Source: Streptomyces sp. ISL-87 | Lineage (GTDB): Bacteria; Actinomycetota; Actinomycetes; Streptomycetales; Streptomycetaceae | Assembly (NCBI RefSeq): GCF_018614095.1 | Contig: NZ_JAGGOY010000015.1 | Coordinates: 1-64,000 of the forward strand | Reading direction: 5' to 3' | DNA: 64,000 bases | Part shown: piece by piece, positions 18,977 to 27,898 of the stretch | Position numbering within the stretch: the first letter of the stretch is position 1 | Layout: each line of letters begins with the position of its first letter | The notes under the pieces: model-generated | Seen by the model: only the letters and a program-made list of their open reading frames with translations | Told to the model about the DNA's origin: nothing | Databases searched by the model: none | Made by a program: the position numbers and the translations under genes

Positions 18977-20373
18977 GTCTCACCCAGATCTTCATCGGCT
19001 CCACCCTCTACGGGACGGCCACGCTCGCCGCGGCCGTCGACGCGGGCAGCTTCCCGGCGGCCGACCGCCGGATCCTGCTGACCAGCAATCACGCACTCGC
19101 CGCCGAGATCAGCCCCCGGCTCGCCGGCATGCCCGGCTTCGCCACGCTGAGCACCCGCTTCGACGAGGTGCTCGACTGGAACACCGTCATCGAGCCGCAG
19201 CACCCCGGCTCCTGGTCGCCGCGCTCCGACGACGTCCCGATCTGGGAGCGGTACCTGCGGACCCTGTGGGGTCTCGGTGACGACCGGATCGAGCTGATCG
19301 TGGAGTCCCTCCAGGTGCCGCCCGCGATGGCCCTGTGCCAGCTCTTCCCGGGCGCCGCCGTCGACGTCTACGCCGACGGCCTGATGAGCTACGGGCCCAC
19401 CCGCGTCCGGCTCGACCCGCAGATCGGGATGCGGGTGCGGCGGGTGCTGCACCTGGACCTCGTACCGGGACTGGAACCATTGCTCCTCACGGAGTTCGGG
19501 GTGCCGGCGGAGCTGATTCCGGCCGGCGAGTTCGTCAAGGTGCTGGCCGAACTGGCCGCCTCGGCCTCGGACTGCGGGCACCTCCCGGCCGACGCGGCGG
19601 GCGATGTGGCGGGCGATGTGGCGGGCGAGGGGGCCGAAGCCCCGGCCCTGCTCCTGGGCCAGTACCTCTCGGCGCTCGACCTCATCACCGCGCAGCAGGA
19701 AGAGGACCTGCACGCCGAGATGGTGCGCGGCGCCTACGCCCTGGGCCACCGGGACCTCATCTTCAAACCGCATCCCAGCGCCCCGGCCGTGTACTCCCGC
19801 CGGGCGGAGGCCGAGGCCGAGCGGCTCGGCGCCCGCCTGACCGTCATGGACACCCCGGTACTGGCCGAGATCCTGTACCAGCAGCTGCGCCCGGCGCTGG
19901 TCGTCGGCTGCTTCTCCACCGGGCTGCTGACGGCGGCCACGCTGTTCGGGCTGCCCGTGGCGCGGACGGGGACGGGGACCGTGCTGGCCCGCCTCAAGCC
20001 GTACCAGAACAGCAACCGGGTCCCGCTGACGCTCGTGGACGCGCTGCTGCCCGACCTGGCGGACACCGCGGCCGTGCGCGGCTGGACCGCACCCGGACCC
20101 GCCGACGTCCGGTCCCGCCTGGACGGCCTGCTGACCGCGGTCGGCTTCGCGATGCAGCCGCGGATCCTCGCGGCACACCGCGCGGCGGCCGAGGAGTACC
20201 TGACGCGGCATCTGGACTCCGGCACCTGGCGCTACTTCAACCGGCGCCGACTGGCGAGCCAGGGCCTGCCGGGCGGCATCCCCGCCCAGCTGGCCTTCCT
20301 GACCCGCAGCCCGGCCCTGCGCAGCGCCGTCCGCCGCGTGCGCCGGGTCCGCCGTCTGCGGGGCAGGCGGTGA
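18973..20373 (+). CDS. Alpha-2,8-polysialyltransferase family protein (POLYST)
   Basis: Protein of 466 residues of the bacterial polysialyltransferase-like family, expected to polymerise or transfer nonulosonate from its CMP donor. The three family landmarks are visible: an acidic-Gly motif DVYADGLMSYG (about 134-136), the HP motif DLIFKPHPSAP (265-268) that binds the CMP moiety, and the Ser/Thr motif VVGCFSTGLLT (about 313-317). A short GDVA direct repeat (about 209-218) interrupts the middle. It overlaps the GT2 gene and the acyltransferase gene by four bases each. With neuB and neuA close by, CMP-Kdn is the likely donor (inference). Confidence 0.88.
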   Translation: MSLTQIFIGSTLYGTATLAAAVDAGSFPAADRRILLTSNHALAAEISPRLAGMPGFATLSTRFDEVLDWNTVIEPQHPGSWSPRSDDVPIWERYLRTLWGLGDDRIELIVESLQVPPAMALCQLFPGAAVDVYADGLMSYGPTRVRLDPQIGMRVRRVLHLDLVPGLEPLLLTEFGVPAELIPAGEFVKVLAELAASASDCGHLPADAAGDVAGDVAGEGAEAPALLLGQYLSALDLITAQQEEDLHAEMVRGAYALGHRDLIFKPHPSAPAVYSRRAEAEAERLGARLTVMDTPVLAEILYQQLRPALVVGCFSTGLLTAATLFGLPVARTGTGTVLARLKPYQNSNRVPLTLVDALLPDLADTAAVRGWTAPGPADVRSRLDGLLTAVGFAMQPRILAAHRAAAEEYLTRHLDSGTWRYFNRRRLASQGLPGGIPAQLAFLTRSPALRSAVRRVRRVRRLRGRR

Positions 20374-21461
20374 CGGCCACCGCGGTACCGGCCGCGCGCA
20401 CCGATGCGAACTCCGGGAAGAAGTCCGGCTCCGACCGCCTCCGGGCCCTGGACGGGCTGCGGCTGGTCGCCGCCCTGATGGTCTGCGGATACCACTACGG
20501 CGGCCGCGGCGGGGAGGTGGCCAGGTCCTGGGGCGCCTCACCGAAGGAGGTGTTCCCCAGCGCCTCGACCTGGCTGGCGTACGGCCCCCTCGGCGTGCAG
20601 ATCTTCTTCGTCATCAGCGGCTTCGTAATCTGCATGAGCGCCCAGGGGCGCACCGTCCGCCAGTTCGCCGCCTCCCGCGCGGCCCGTCTCTACCCGGCGT
20701 ACTGGGTGGCGATCGTGCTGGTCACGGTGGCGGTCGAACGGGTCTCGCCGTCGGACCTGCTGCTCAACCTGACCATGCTCCAGCAGCCGCTCGGCGCGGA
20801 CCGGGTGCTCGGGGTGTGCTGGACCCTCTGGGTCGAGCTGCGCTTCTACGTCCTCTTCGCGCTCTGTGTGATCCTGCCGGGCGGCGGCCGCCGGCGGACC
20901 CTGCTGTTCTGCGGCGTCTGGACGATCGCGGCGGTCCTCGCGGACGTCGCCGATCCCACGGACAAGGGATTCCTCAGCCAGACGCTGATGCCGCAGTACG
21001 CGCCGTTCTTCATCGGCGGCATCGGCCTGTACCTGGTGCACCGCGACCACCGCGACCGGCTCGCCTGGGCCGTGGCCCTGACCGGCTGGCTGATCGGGCA
21101 GCACTACGCGGTGGCGGGGCTGTGGCACGCGCCGAACCCGAAGTTCTTCTCGTACCGCAGCTCGCTGGTGATCATCGCGATCGTTACGGCCGGCTTCGCG
21201 GCGGTCGCCCTGGTCGCGCTCGGCAGACTCGGCTGGGCCCGCTGGAAGTGGCTGACGGTGGCAGGGGCCCTGACGTATCCGTTCTACCTGGTCCACGAGC
21301 ATCTGGGCTGGGTGGTCATCAAGGCCCTGCACCGGACGGCGGGCATACCGGCCCCGGCCACGTTCGCGCTGACGGTGGTGTTCATGCTGGGCCTGGCCTG
21401 GGTGATCCACCGCGTGGTGGAACGTCCCTTCGGCCCGAAACTGCGCAGGGCCCTCAGCTGA
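20370..21461 (+). CDS. Acyltransferase family 3 (OafA/YrhL-like) membrane protein
   Basis: Integral membrane acyltransferase of 363 residues with about ten hydrophobic helices. The N-terminal RLRALDGLRLVAALMVCGYH carries the conserved Arg/His pair of the family, then FFVISGFVICM, RAARLYPAYW and CWTLWVELRFY follow in the usual order. Such proteins O-acetylate or otherwise acylate surface sugars, fitting a polymer-modifying role at the end of this cluster. The GTG start at 20370 overlaps the stop of the POLYST gene. Its last eight bases overlap the convergent LysE gene. Confidence 0.92.
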   Translation: MTATAVPAARTDANSGKKSGSDRLRALDGLRLVAALMVCGYHYGGRGGEVARSWGASPKEVFPSASTWLAYGPLGVQIFFVISGFVICMSAQGRTVRQFAASRAARLYPAYWVAIVLVTVAVERVSPSDLLLNLTMLQQPLGADRVLGVCWTLWVELRFYVLFALCVILPGGGRRRTLLFCGVWTIAAVLADVADPTDKGFLSQTLMPQYAPFFIGGIGLYLVHRDHRDRLAWAVALTGWLIGQHYAVAGLWHAPNPKFFSYRSSLVIIAIVTAGFAAVALVALGRLGWARWKWLTVAGALTYPFYLVHEHLGWVVIKALHRTAGIPAPATFALTVVFMLGLAWVIHRVVERPFGPKLRRALS

Positions 21462-22125
21462 CGGCGAGCTTGGCCGCGAAGCCGAGGAACAGGACGCCCG
21501 CCGCCGAGGTCGCGCCCGCGGACAGCCGCTTGCGGCGGCGGAACGCCGCCGACAAGCGGGTCCCGGCGAAGATCAGCGTGGTCAGGTAGAGGAAGCTGCC
21601 GAGCTGGAGCAGGCCGCCCAGCAGGAGGAAGGACAGCGCCGGGTAGGCGTAGCCGGGGTCCACGAACTGCACGAAGAAGGACATCAGGAAGAGGATGGCC
21701 TTCGGGTTGAACACACTGATCAGCAGGGCCCGCCGGTACGGCCGCTCCAGCTCGCCCGCGTCGCCGGGCGTCTGGGCGGCCTCGGCTGCGGCCTCGGCTG
21801 CGGCCCCGGCCCGCTCCGCCCGGGCGCGCCACATCGCCCACGCCCCGCGCATCATCCCGACGGCGAGCCAGGTGAGGTACCCGGCGCCGAGCAGCTTGAC
21901 GATGCCGAAGAGCACCGGGCTCGTCTGCAGCAGCGAGGCCGCCCCCGCCGCGGCCAGCACCATCAGCACGGCATCCCCGGTCCACACCCCGGCGGCGGCC
22001 TTGTACCCGGTCCGCACCCCGCGGCGCGCGGCGACGGAGAGCACGTAGAGCGAGTTCGGCCCCGGCAGCAGAATGATCAGCACGAGGCCGGCGAGATAAG
22101 TAGGAAGATCGGTCACACCCAGCAT
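21454..22125 (-). CDS. LysE/RhtB family amino-acid exporter
   Basis: Membrane exporter of about 223 residues with six hydrophobic segments. The N-terminal LIILLPGPNSLYVLSVAARRG and KAAAGVWTGD are the LysE/RhtB signature; FNPKAILFLMSFFVQFVDP marks the second half. Leucine-efflux proteins (LeuE) look closest, but the substrate is uncertain. An Ala/Glu-rich insertion sits in the central cytoplasmic loop. ATG 22125 was chosen; GTG 22152 would add nine residues and GTG 22116 would remove three. The 3' end overlaps the acyltransferase gene by eight bases on the other strand. Confidence 0.9.
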   Translation of the reverse strand: MLGVTDLPTYLAGLVLIILLPGPNSLYVLSVAARRGVRTGYKAAAGVWTGDAVLMVLAAAGAASLLQTSPVLFGIVKLLGAGYLTWLAVGMMRGAWAMWRARAERAGAAAEAAAEAAQTPGDAGELERPYRRALLISVFNPKAILFLMSFFVQFVDPGYAYPALSFLLLGGLLQLGSFLYLTTLIFAGTRLSAAFRRRKRLSAGATSAAGVLFLGFAAKLAVS

Positions 22126-22168
22126 GAGCAGGAGTGTCCCATAGGGTTGCACCTGTCATGGCCGGATT

Positions 22169-23749
22169 TCACCATGTGGAATCGGCCGGAACGTACGGAC
22201 CCCAGACCTCCCGGAGAGCGCCGCAGACCTCGCCCACCGTGGCGCGGGCGCGCAGGGCCCGTTTCATCGGGTAGAGGACGTTCGCCGTGCCGGCCGCCGC
22301 CGCGCGCAGGGCGGTCAGGGCGGCGGACACCTCGGCGGGATCCCGGTTCTCGCGCAGCGCGGCCAGCGCCGCCCGCTGCCGGTCCTCGATCGCCGGGTCC
22401 ACCCGGAGCGGCTCATACGGCTCCTCCCGCTCCAGCGCGAAGCGGTTGACCCCGACCACCACCCGCTCCCCCGACTCCGTCTCCTGCGCGATGCGGTACG
22501 CGTTCCGCTCGATCTCCCCCTTCTGGAAGCCCGCCTCGATCGCGGCCACCGCCCCGCCGAGGTCCTCGATGCGCCGCATCAGGGCCAGCGCCGCCTCCTC
22601 CAGCTCGTCCGTCATCCGCTCCACCGCGTACGACCCGGCGAAGGGGTCCACGGTGTGGGGTACGTCCGTCTCGTGGGCGAGGACCTGCTGGGTGCGCAGG
22701 GCGAGCCGCGCCGACTTCTCCGTCGGCAGCGCGATCGCCTCGTCGAAGGAGTTGGTGTGCAGGGACTGGGTGCCGCCCAGCACCGCGGCCAGCCCCTGCA
22801 CGGCGACCCGTACCAGATTCAGCTCCGGCTGCTGGGCCGTCAGCTGGACCCCGGCAGTCTGGGTGTGGAAGCGAAGCATCAGCGACCTCGGGTCCTGCGC
22901 CCCGAACTCCTCCCGCATGACGCGGGCCCAGATCCGCCGGGCCGCCCGGAACTTCGCGACCTCCTCCAGCAGGGTGGTGCGGGCCACGAAGAAGAAGGAG
23001 AGGCGGGGGGCGAACTCGTCGACCGCCATCCCCGCGCCGATGGCCGTACGGACGTACGCGATCGCGTCGGCGAGGGTGAAGGCCACCTCCTGCGCGGGCG
23101 AGGCCCCGGCCTCGGCCATGTGGTAGCCGGAGATGGAGATGGTGTTCCACTTGGGGATCTCGGCCCGGCAGTACCGGAAGGTGTCGGCGGTCAGCCGCAG
23201 CGAGGGCCCGGGCGGGAAGATGTACGTTCCCCGGGCGATGTACTCCTTCAGGACATCGTTCTGGATGGTGCCCGTCAGCTGCCCGCCCGCGATCCCGCGC
23301 TCCTCGGCGACCAGCTGGTACAGCAGCAGGAGCAGCGCCGCCGGGGCGTTGATGGTCATCGAGGTCGACACCCGGTCGAGCGGGATCCCGTCGAACAGCA
23401 CCCGCATGTCGTCGACCGAGTCGATCGCGACCCCGACCTTGCCCACCTCCCCGTGCGCGAGCGGGGCGTCGGAGTCGTGCCCCATCTGCGTCGGCAGGTC
23501 GAAGGCGACCGACAGCCCGGTGCCGCCGCCCGCGATGAGCTGCCGGTAGCGGGCGTTGGATTCGGCGGCCGTGCCGAAGCCGGCGTACTGCCGCATGGTC
23601 CACGGCCGGCCGGTGTACATCGTCGGGTAGACGCCCCGCGTGTAGGGATATGACCCTGGTTCACCCAGTTTGGCCGCCGGGTCCCATCCCGTCAGGTCCT
23701 CGGGCCCGTAGACGGGTTCGATCGGAATTCCACTCTCGGTGTCAGCCAT
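22169..23749 (-). CDS. Acyl-CoA mutase large subunit (methylmalonyl-CoA mutase family, no B12 domain)
   Basis: Adenosylcobalamin-dependent mutase large subunit of 526 residues. Substrate-site elements are present: [67 protein letters not shown] and [18 protein letters not shown]. The C-terminal cobalamin-binding domain with DxHxxG is missing, so it must pair with a separate small B12 subunit, as isobutyryl- and hydroxyisobutyryl-CoA mutases do. No such gene is next to it. The family alone does not tell which acyl-CoA it isomerises. The LysE gene follows 43 bases downstream and may be cotranscribed. Confidence 0.92.
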   Translation of the reverse strand: MADTESGIPIEPVYGPEDLTGWDPAAKLGEPGSYPYTRGVYPTMYTGRPWTMRQYAGFGTAAESNARYRQLIAGGGTGLSVAFDLPTQMGHDSDAPLAHGEVGKVGVAIDSVDDMRVLFDGIPLDRVSTSMTINAPAALLLLLYQLVAEERGIAGGQLTGTIQNDVLKEYIARGTYIFPPGPSLRLTADTFRYCRAEIPKWNTISISGYHMAEAGASPAQEVAFTLADAIAYVRTAIGAGMAVDEFAPRLSFFFVARTTLLEEVAKFRAARRIWARVMREEFGAQDPRSLMLRFHTQTAGVQLTAQQPELNLVRVAVQGLAAVLGGTQSLHTNSFDEAIALPTEKSARLALRTQQVLAHETDVPHTVDPFAGSYAVERMTDELEEAALALMRRIEDLGGAVAAIEAGFQKGEIERNAYRIAQETESGERVVVGVNRFALEREEPYEPLRVDPAIEDRQRAALAALRENRDPAEVSAALTALRAAAAGTANVLYPMKRALRARATVGEVCGALREVWGPYVPADSTW

Positions 23750-23797
23750 GCCACGTGGTCCTCCCGTAGAGCTGCCTGGCCCGGTGCTGATACAACT

Positions 23798-23817
23798 CCC
23801 CCAGCCACAGCTGGGGG
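23798..23817. repeat. Intergenic palindrome (REP-like)
   Basis: CCCCCAGC (23798-23805), CACA loop, GCTGGGGG (23810-23817): a perfect 8-bp stem in the leader of the mutase gene. A shorter relative, TCCCAGC/GCTGGGA, lies at 60183-60200. Streptomyces chromosomes carry many such CCAGC-CTGGG intergenic palindromes. Confidence 0.6.
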
Positions 23818-23943
23818 GACCTCCACCGCGACGGCCCGTACCGGGCCCCTGGTCACAATGGCGCAACATCGCGCGGCCGGGTGCAACTCTCCACGCCCTC
23901 CAGGCATCACCTAGATACACGACTCGGAAATCGGGGGACTTCA

Positions 23944-24828
23944 ATGCACCGCCAGAGAGTAATAATCCGCACGCTCGGGGTGGCCACCGCCGTCGCGCTC
24001 GCCGCGACCGCCTGCGGGCCGCAGAAGACGGAGAACACCGGCTCCGCCTCCTCCGCTCCCTCCGCGTCCGCGGCGGGCACCTCCCCCGAGAGCTCCCCTT
24101 CGACGGACAGCAAGCCCGGCGACGCCTCGCCGTCCCCGTCCGCCTCGAAGTCGGCCTCCCCGTCGGCCTCGCCGTCCCCGTCCGCCTCGCCCTCGGTCAA
24201 GCCGATCATGGCGAACGGCGACGAGAGCGAGCAGATCCGTGAGCTCCAGGCCCGCCTGAGGCAGCTCAAGCTGATGTCGGTGGCGCCGACCGGCTTCTAC
24301 GGGTCGAAGACGACCGCCGCGGTCAAGGCCTTCCAGTCGAAGAACGGCCTCACCGCCACCGGTTCCGTGGACGCCGCGACCTGGAAGAAGATCCAGGCAG
24401 CCACCAAGAAGCCCACGGCCGACGAGCTGCGCCCGCCGACCGTCAACGAGGTCGACGCCCCGGACCCGCGCTGCATGGAGGGCCGGGTCATGTGCATCAG
24501 CAAGGAGAGCCGCACCCTCGCCTGGATGATCGACGGCAAGGTCATCTCCACCATGGACGTGCGCTTCGGTTCGGAGAACACCCCGACCCGCGAGGGCGTG
24601 TTCAACGTGGGCTGGAAGGCCAAGGAGTGGACGTCGACGATCTACCACACACCCATGCCGTACGCGATGTTCTTCAGCGGCGGCCAGGCGGTGCACTACT
24701 CGGCGGACTTCGCGGCCCGCGGCTACGCGGGTGCCTCGCACGGCTGCGTGAACGTCCGGGACAAGGCCAAGCTGTCGAAGCTGTTCGACGACGTGAAGGT
24801 GGGCGACAAGGTCGTCGTCTACTGGTGA
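23944..24828 (+). CDS. L,D-transpeptidase lipoprotein with peptidoglycan-binding domain
   Basis: Exported wall enzyme of 294 residues. The signal peptide ends in a lipobox at Cys24 (LAATAC), followed by a 60-residue Ser/Pro/Ala linker, a PG_binding_1 domain at about 97-150 ([29 protein letters not shown]) and a YkuD catalytic domain at about 185-294. The catalytic motif SHGCVNVRD gives Cys268, with upstream [13 protein letters not shown]. It is predicted to form 3-3 crosslinks or attach proteins in the cell wall. It is divergent from the mutase gene; the ATG at 23944 is preceded by GGGGGA. Confidence 0.95.
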   Translation: MHRQRVIIRTLGVATAVALAATACGPQKTENTGSASSAPSASAAGTSPESSPSTDSKPGDASPSPSASKSASPSASPSPSASPSVKPIMANGDESEQIRELQARLRQLKLMSVAPTGFYGSKTTAAVKAFQSKNGLTATGSVDAATWKKIQAATKKPTADELRPPTVNEVDAPDPRCMEGRVMCISKESRTLAWMIDGKVISTMDVRFGSENTPTREGVFNVGWKAKEWTSTIYHTPMPYAMFFSGGQAVHYSADFAARGYAGASHGCVNVRDKAKLSKLFDDVKVGDKVVVYW

Positions 24829-24861
24829 CGGCCCCGTCGGCCACCGGGTCTTGAAGTAAAG

Positions 24862-24900
24862 GGCGCGGGCAGGGCCGGGGGAACGTGCCCCGCCCGCGCC
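24862..24900 (+). terminator. Hairpin terminator after the L,D-transpeptidase gene
   Basis: Stem GGCGCGGGC (24862-24870) / GCCCGCGCC (24892-24900) with additional G/C pairing inside, 34 bases past the stop codon. It may also serve the convergent gene ending at 25030. Confidence 0.7.
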
Positions 24901-25029
24901 GGTTGCGCAGAGCCCAGGGGTACGGGGGGAACCCCGGCTCATGCGCGGCCGATGACCAGTCGGCTCGTTATGTACTGCGCCGCCCGCTCGAAAAGTGTTA
25001 CAGCGGCGTGCGCGGACCCGCTCCAGGCG

Positions 25030-26010
25030 TTACAGCCGGCTGCGCGGGCCCAGTGATCCGGACGAGTCGAGCGTCGAGCCGGCCGGGGTCGGGGCCTGGA
25101 GTACGTCGCCCTGGCGGGTGCCGCCGGGGGCCTCGCTCTCGCGGACCCCGTCCAGCAGCGCCTCGCAGTAGTGCGCGATCTTTGCAGCGCCCTTGGCCAG
25201 CTTCGACAGGCGCTCGCGCCGGTCGTCGTCGAGCCGGCCCGAGCGGTAGTCCTCGCACAGGTCCGTGGCCTTGAGGGTCTTCTCCGCCTCGTGGTCACTG
25301 GTTCCGCCGAAGGTGGTTCCGCCGTCGGGGAGCCGGTCCTTGAAGGTGGTGCCGGTGCCGCCGACGGACGCCGGGTGCGAGGAGTTGCCGCTGCCGAATC
25401 CCGGTGAGGTACCGCCCTCCGTGCCCGGCGTGTTCGAGCTGCCGCCCACGGCCGCCGAACCCTGGCCCTCACGCAGCGGGGACGGCTGGAGCGGCACGGG
25501 AGGCCGCGGCTCCGCGCCGCCTCCGGCCCCCGTCGGCGTCGGATCCGCGTCGGTGCTCACGGCCACCGCCGGCCCGCGGCCCGCGGCGGTGTTCAGTGGC
25601 TGGTCCAGCAGTCCGGCTCCCGCGGCGGCCGCCAGCCCGCCGACCGCGATGCTCGCCAGCGCGGCCGCCAGCCCGAACCGTACGGTCGTGCCCCGCCGGG
25701 GCGCGGGCACGCCGGCGGAGGCCACGTGGGCCAGTTTCACCAGGGGTTCCCGGATGCCGTCCGCCTGGGACGGCGCGGCCGCCTCGGGCCGGACACCGCC
25801 GTGCGCCGTGCGGAACGCGGCCAGGGCGGCGGCCTCACCGGGCAGTTCCGGGCCGTCGGCGGCCGGGCGCGGGGCGAGGTCGTCGAGGGCGGCCCGCAGC
25901 AGCGCGGCCTCGGCCTGGGCGTGGTGATCGGCGACAGGTGCGACGGGTTCGCCGCGCAGCAGTTTGTCCGCCGCGGCTTTGTCCAGCCACCTGTTGCGCT
26001 CGTCGGCCAT
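25030..26010 (-). CDS. Membrane protein coupled to an ECF sigma factor (putative anti-sigma)
   Basis: Protein of 326 residues starting MADERNRWLDKAAADKLLRG. The N-terminal about 100 residues are cytoplasmic and Ala-rich, one membrane segment follows (FGLAAALASIAVGGLAAAAGAG, about 110-130), and a long Gly/Ser/Pro linker leads to an extracytoplasmic helical part (EKTLKATDLCEDYRSGRLDDD and KIAHYCEALLDGV) with two conserved-looking cysteines. The ATG shares its A with the sigma factor stop codon (TGATG), so the two are translated together, which is the usual sign of a sigma/anti-sigma pair. No zinc HxxxCxxC anti-sigma motif is seen, so the role is inference. Confidence 0.8.
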   Translation of the reverse strand: MADERNRWLDKAAADKLLRGEPVAPVADHHAQAEAALLRAALDDLAPRPAADGPELPGEAAALAAFRTAHGGVRPEAAAPSQADGIREPLVKLAHVASAGVPAPRRGTTVRFGLAAALASIAVGGLAAAAGAGLLDQPLNTAAGRGPAVAVSTDADPTPTGAGGGAEPRPPVPLQPSPLREGQGSAAVGGSSNTPGTEGGTSPGFGSGNSSHPASVGGTGTTFKDRLPDGGTTFGGTSDHEAEKTLKATDLCEDYRSGRLDDDRRERLSKLAKGAAKIAHYCEALLDGVRESEAPGGTRQGDVLQAPTPAGSTLDSSGSLGPRSRL

Positions 26011-26759
26011 CACATGTCCTTCTGCGTCCGCCAACGTGAATGCGTCACACCGGTTTGTTCCACGAGGCCCCCGCCACGACCACGCTGCGCCGGCACGGCG
26101 TCGAGATCCCTCCCGCCCCCGCCGTCCCGTGGCCGGTCACCGGCATTATGGCCGACGTCCGGGTCGGTGTCGGAAGCAGGTTCCGCTTCCAGCTCACCGG
26201 CCAGCAGCTCCGCCAGCTTCTTCAGCCCGCGGTGCGCGGCCGTGCGTACCGCGCCGGGGCGCTTGCCGAGGGTCTCGGCCGCGCTCTTGGCGTCCAGTCC
26301 GACCACCACCCGTAGCACCACGGCCTCCGCCTGGTCCTGCGGAAGCTGGGCTATCAGCGCCATGGTCCGGCCGGTGGAGAGGGCCTCCATCGCCTGGCCG
26401 GCGGTATCGCTGTCGGAGGCGTGCCCGCTCAACTCGGTCTCATCGCCGCCGATGGCGGGGCGGCGGCCGCGCATCCGGATGTGATCGAGCGCACGGTTGC
26501 GGGCGATGCGGGCGGCCCAGCCGCGGAAGCGGTCGGCGTCGCCGGTGAAGGAGTCGATGTCGCGGGCGATCTGCAGCCAGGCTTCCGACGTCACGTCCTC
26601 CGCGTCGGCATCGCCGACGAGCGTGCGTACGTATCCGAGCAGGCGCGGGTGCACGGCGCGGTACACAGTACGGAACGAGTTCTCGTCGCCGTGCTGTGCC
26701 GCGAGCACGGCGGCGGTCAGCTCCGCGTCGTCCCCCAGCAAAGTCCCCAACCCGTTCAC
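26010..26759 (-). CDS. ECF RNA polymerase sigma factor
   Basis: Sigma-70 family ECF factor of about 249 residues. Region 2 (about 20-85) shows FRTVYRAVHPRLLGYVRTLVG and DAEDVTSEAWLQIARDI, then RFRGWAARIARNRALDHIR. Region 4 (about 120-170) has LPQDQAEAVVLRVVVGLDAKSAAETLGK and RPGAVRTAAHRGLKKLA. About 55 extra residues follow, acidic then Gly/Arg-rich, with no recognisable domain. The GTG at 26759 was chosen; an in-frame start at 26780 adds seven residues. It is translationally coupled to the membrane protein downstream. Confidence 0.93.
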   Translation of the reverse strand: MNGLGTLLGDDAELTAAVLAAQHGDENSFRTVYRAVHPRLLGYVRTLVGDADAEDVTSEAWLQIARDIDSFTGDADRFRGWAARIARNRALDHIRMRGRRPAIGGDETELSGHASDSDTAGQAMEALSTGRTMALIAQLPQDQAEAVVLRVVVGLDAKSAAETLGKRPGAVRTAAHRGLKKLAELLAGELEAEPASDTDPDVGHNAGDRPRDGGGGRDLDAVPAQRGRGGGLVEQTGVTHSRWRTQKDM

Positions 26760-27137
26760 TGTCCTGTACGTGTGGCGCAAATCAGCACGTTACGGCTTTC
26801 AAGCGTGTCCCGTCCACGCGCTGTACAACCAGCAACCAACCCTGCGCGGAGCGAGGTGTGACACAAAACGCACTCCGGGCGCTGACAGGGGTACGGGCTT
26901 GTCGCACGAGTCCGTGACGGATGGCGACCGGGGCCTCTCCTGTGGGGGGTGGCGGCCTCGGTCGCCCTCCCCTTCCTCGCTGGTGCCCTGCCGGTTGTTC
27001 GCGGGTTCCTCATTGACTTCCTTCCGGGCTCCTCGCCGGCGTACTCACGGTACGCGAATGCCCAGCGTCATCCTTTCGGATCACTTCCGGGTGAAATCCT
27101 CCGTTGAGTACGACACACCCGGCCCCGCATCGATAGC
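26760..27137. other. Gene-free divergent promoter region
   Basis: A 378-base gap between the leftward sigma operon and the rightward OHCU-decarboxylase gene. Base composition is less biased than in the coding DNA around it. I see TTGAGT (27104-27109) as a possible -35 box for the rightward gene, without a convincing -10 at standard spacing, and no coding pattern, riboswitch or strong hairpin. Confidence 0.5.
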
Positions 27138-27176
27138 GTGGCGGCACACCCGCGCCACGCCACGAGGAGCCCCCCG

Positions 27177-27746
27177 CTGTCCAGCCACCTTCCGGCACAG
27201 GCCCGCGGCGGCTCTGGGCTGGTGCGGTTCAACTCCCTGCCCCCCGAAGCAGCCGCGACGGCCCTGCTGCACTGCTGCGGGAGCCGCCGCTGGGCCCAGC
27301 GGGTCGCCGCCCACCGTCCCTACCCGGATGCCGCATCGCTGCTGGCCGCCGCGGACGAGGCCTCGTACGACCTCTCCCAGGCCGACCTCACCGAGGCACT
27401 CTCCGTCGAGTCCTCCGCGGAGCTGGCCCACGGGGCCCCGTACGCGGCGCTGCTCGCGCTCGACGCGGCCCACGCGCAGTACGAGCGCACCTTCGGGTAC
27501 GCCTTCGTCATCTGCCTGGCCGGGCATCCGCCGGAGGAGCGGGCCGGCCAGTTGCTGGGCGCGATCCGCCGCCGGATGGCCCATGAGGTCGACGAGGAGC
27601 GGGCGATCTCCGCGGACGAGTTGCGCCGCCTCGCGCAGGCCCGGCTGATCCATCTGATGGACCGGCTGCCCGGCCTGCTGTCGGCGCTGACCTCGCACGA
27701 TGGGCCGTCTACGGCGGAATTCGGGCTATTCGCCCCTGTGGGATAG
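27177..27746 (+). CDS. 2-oxo-4-hydroxy-4-carboxy-5-ureidoimidazoline decarboxylase-like protein
   Basis: About 189 residues of the OHCU decarboxylase (UraD) family, the last step of urate breakdown to allantoin. It shows VRFNSLPPEAAATALLHCCGS with RRWAQRVAAHRPYPDAASLL at the N-terminus, YERTFGYAFVICLAGHPPEE in the middle and RRMAHEVDEERAISADELRR near the end, in family order. No other urate gene is nearby, so it is an orphan and its substrate may differ. The start is unclear: GAGGAG at 27164-27169 is correctly spaced for a CTG at 27177; in-frame GTG codons at 27138 and 27222 are alternatives. Confidence 0.8.
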   Translation: MSSHLPAQARGGSGLVRFNSLPPEAAATALLHCCGSRRWAQRVAAHRPYPDAASLLAAADEASYDLSQADLTEALSVESSAELAHGAPYAALLALDAAHAQYERTFGYAFVICLAGHPPEERAGQLLGAIRRRMAHEVDEERAISADELRRLAQARLIHLMDRLPGLLSALTSHDGPSTAEFGLFAPVG

Positions 27747-27898
27747 TCCGTCCGTGCCTGTTTGATCACACCGATGGACCCGGCGCGAAGGAACCGACAA
27801 AGCGTCGCTACGATGTCCGGGGCCGGAGGACCGTACCCGGCCGGGCCCGACCGACAACGAAGCCGGCTGGCCCCCGCCCCGCTTCCGGAGGGTTTTCC

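Noticed and set aside
27747..27898. SigE/SigR-type promoter (GGAACC ... GATGTC) before sdhC
   Set aside because: Spacing and -10 element do not match either consensus well enough, and no second promoter or repressor dyad is visible.
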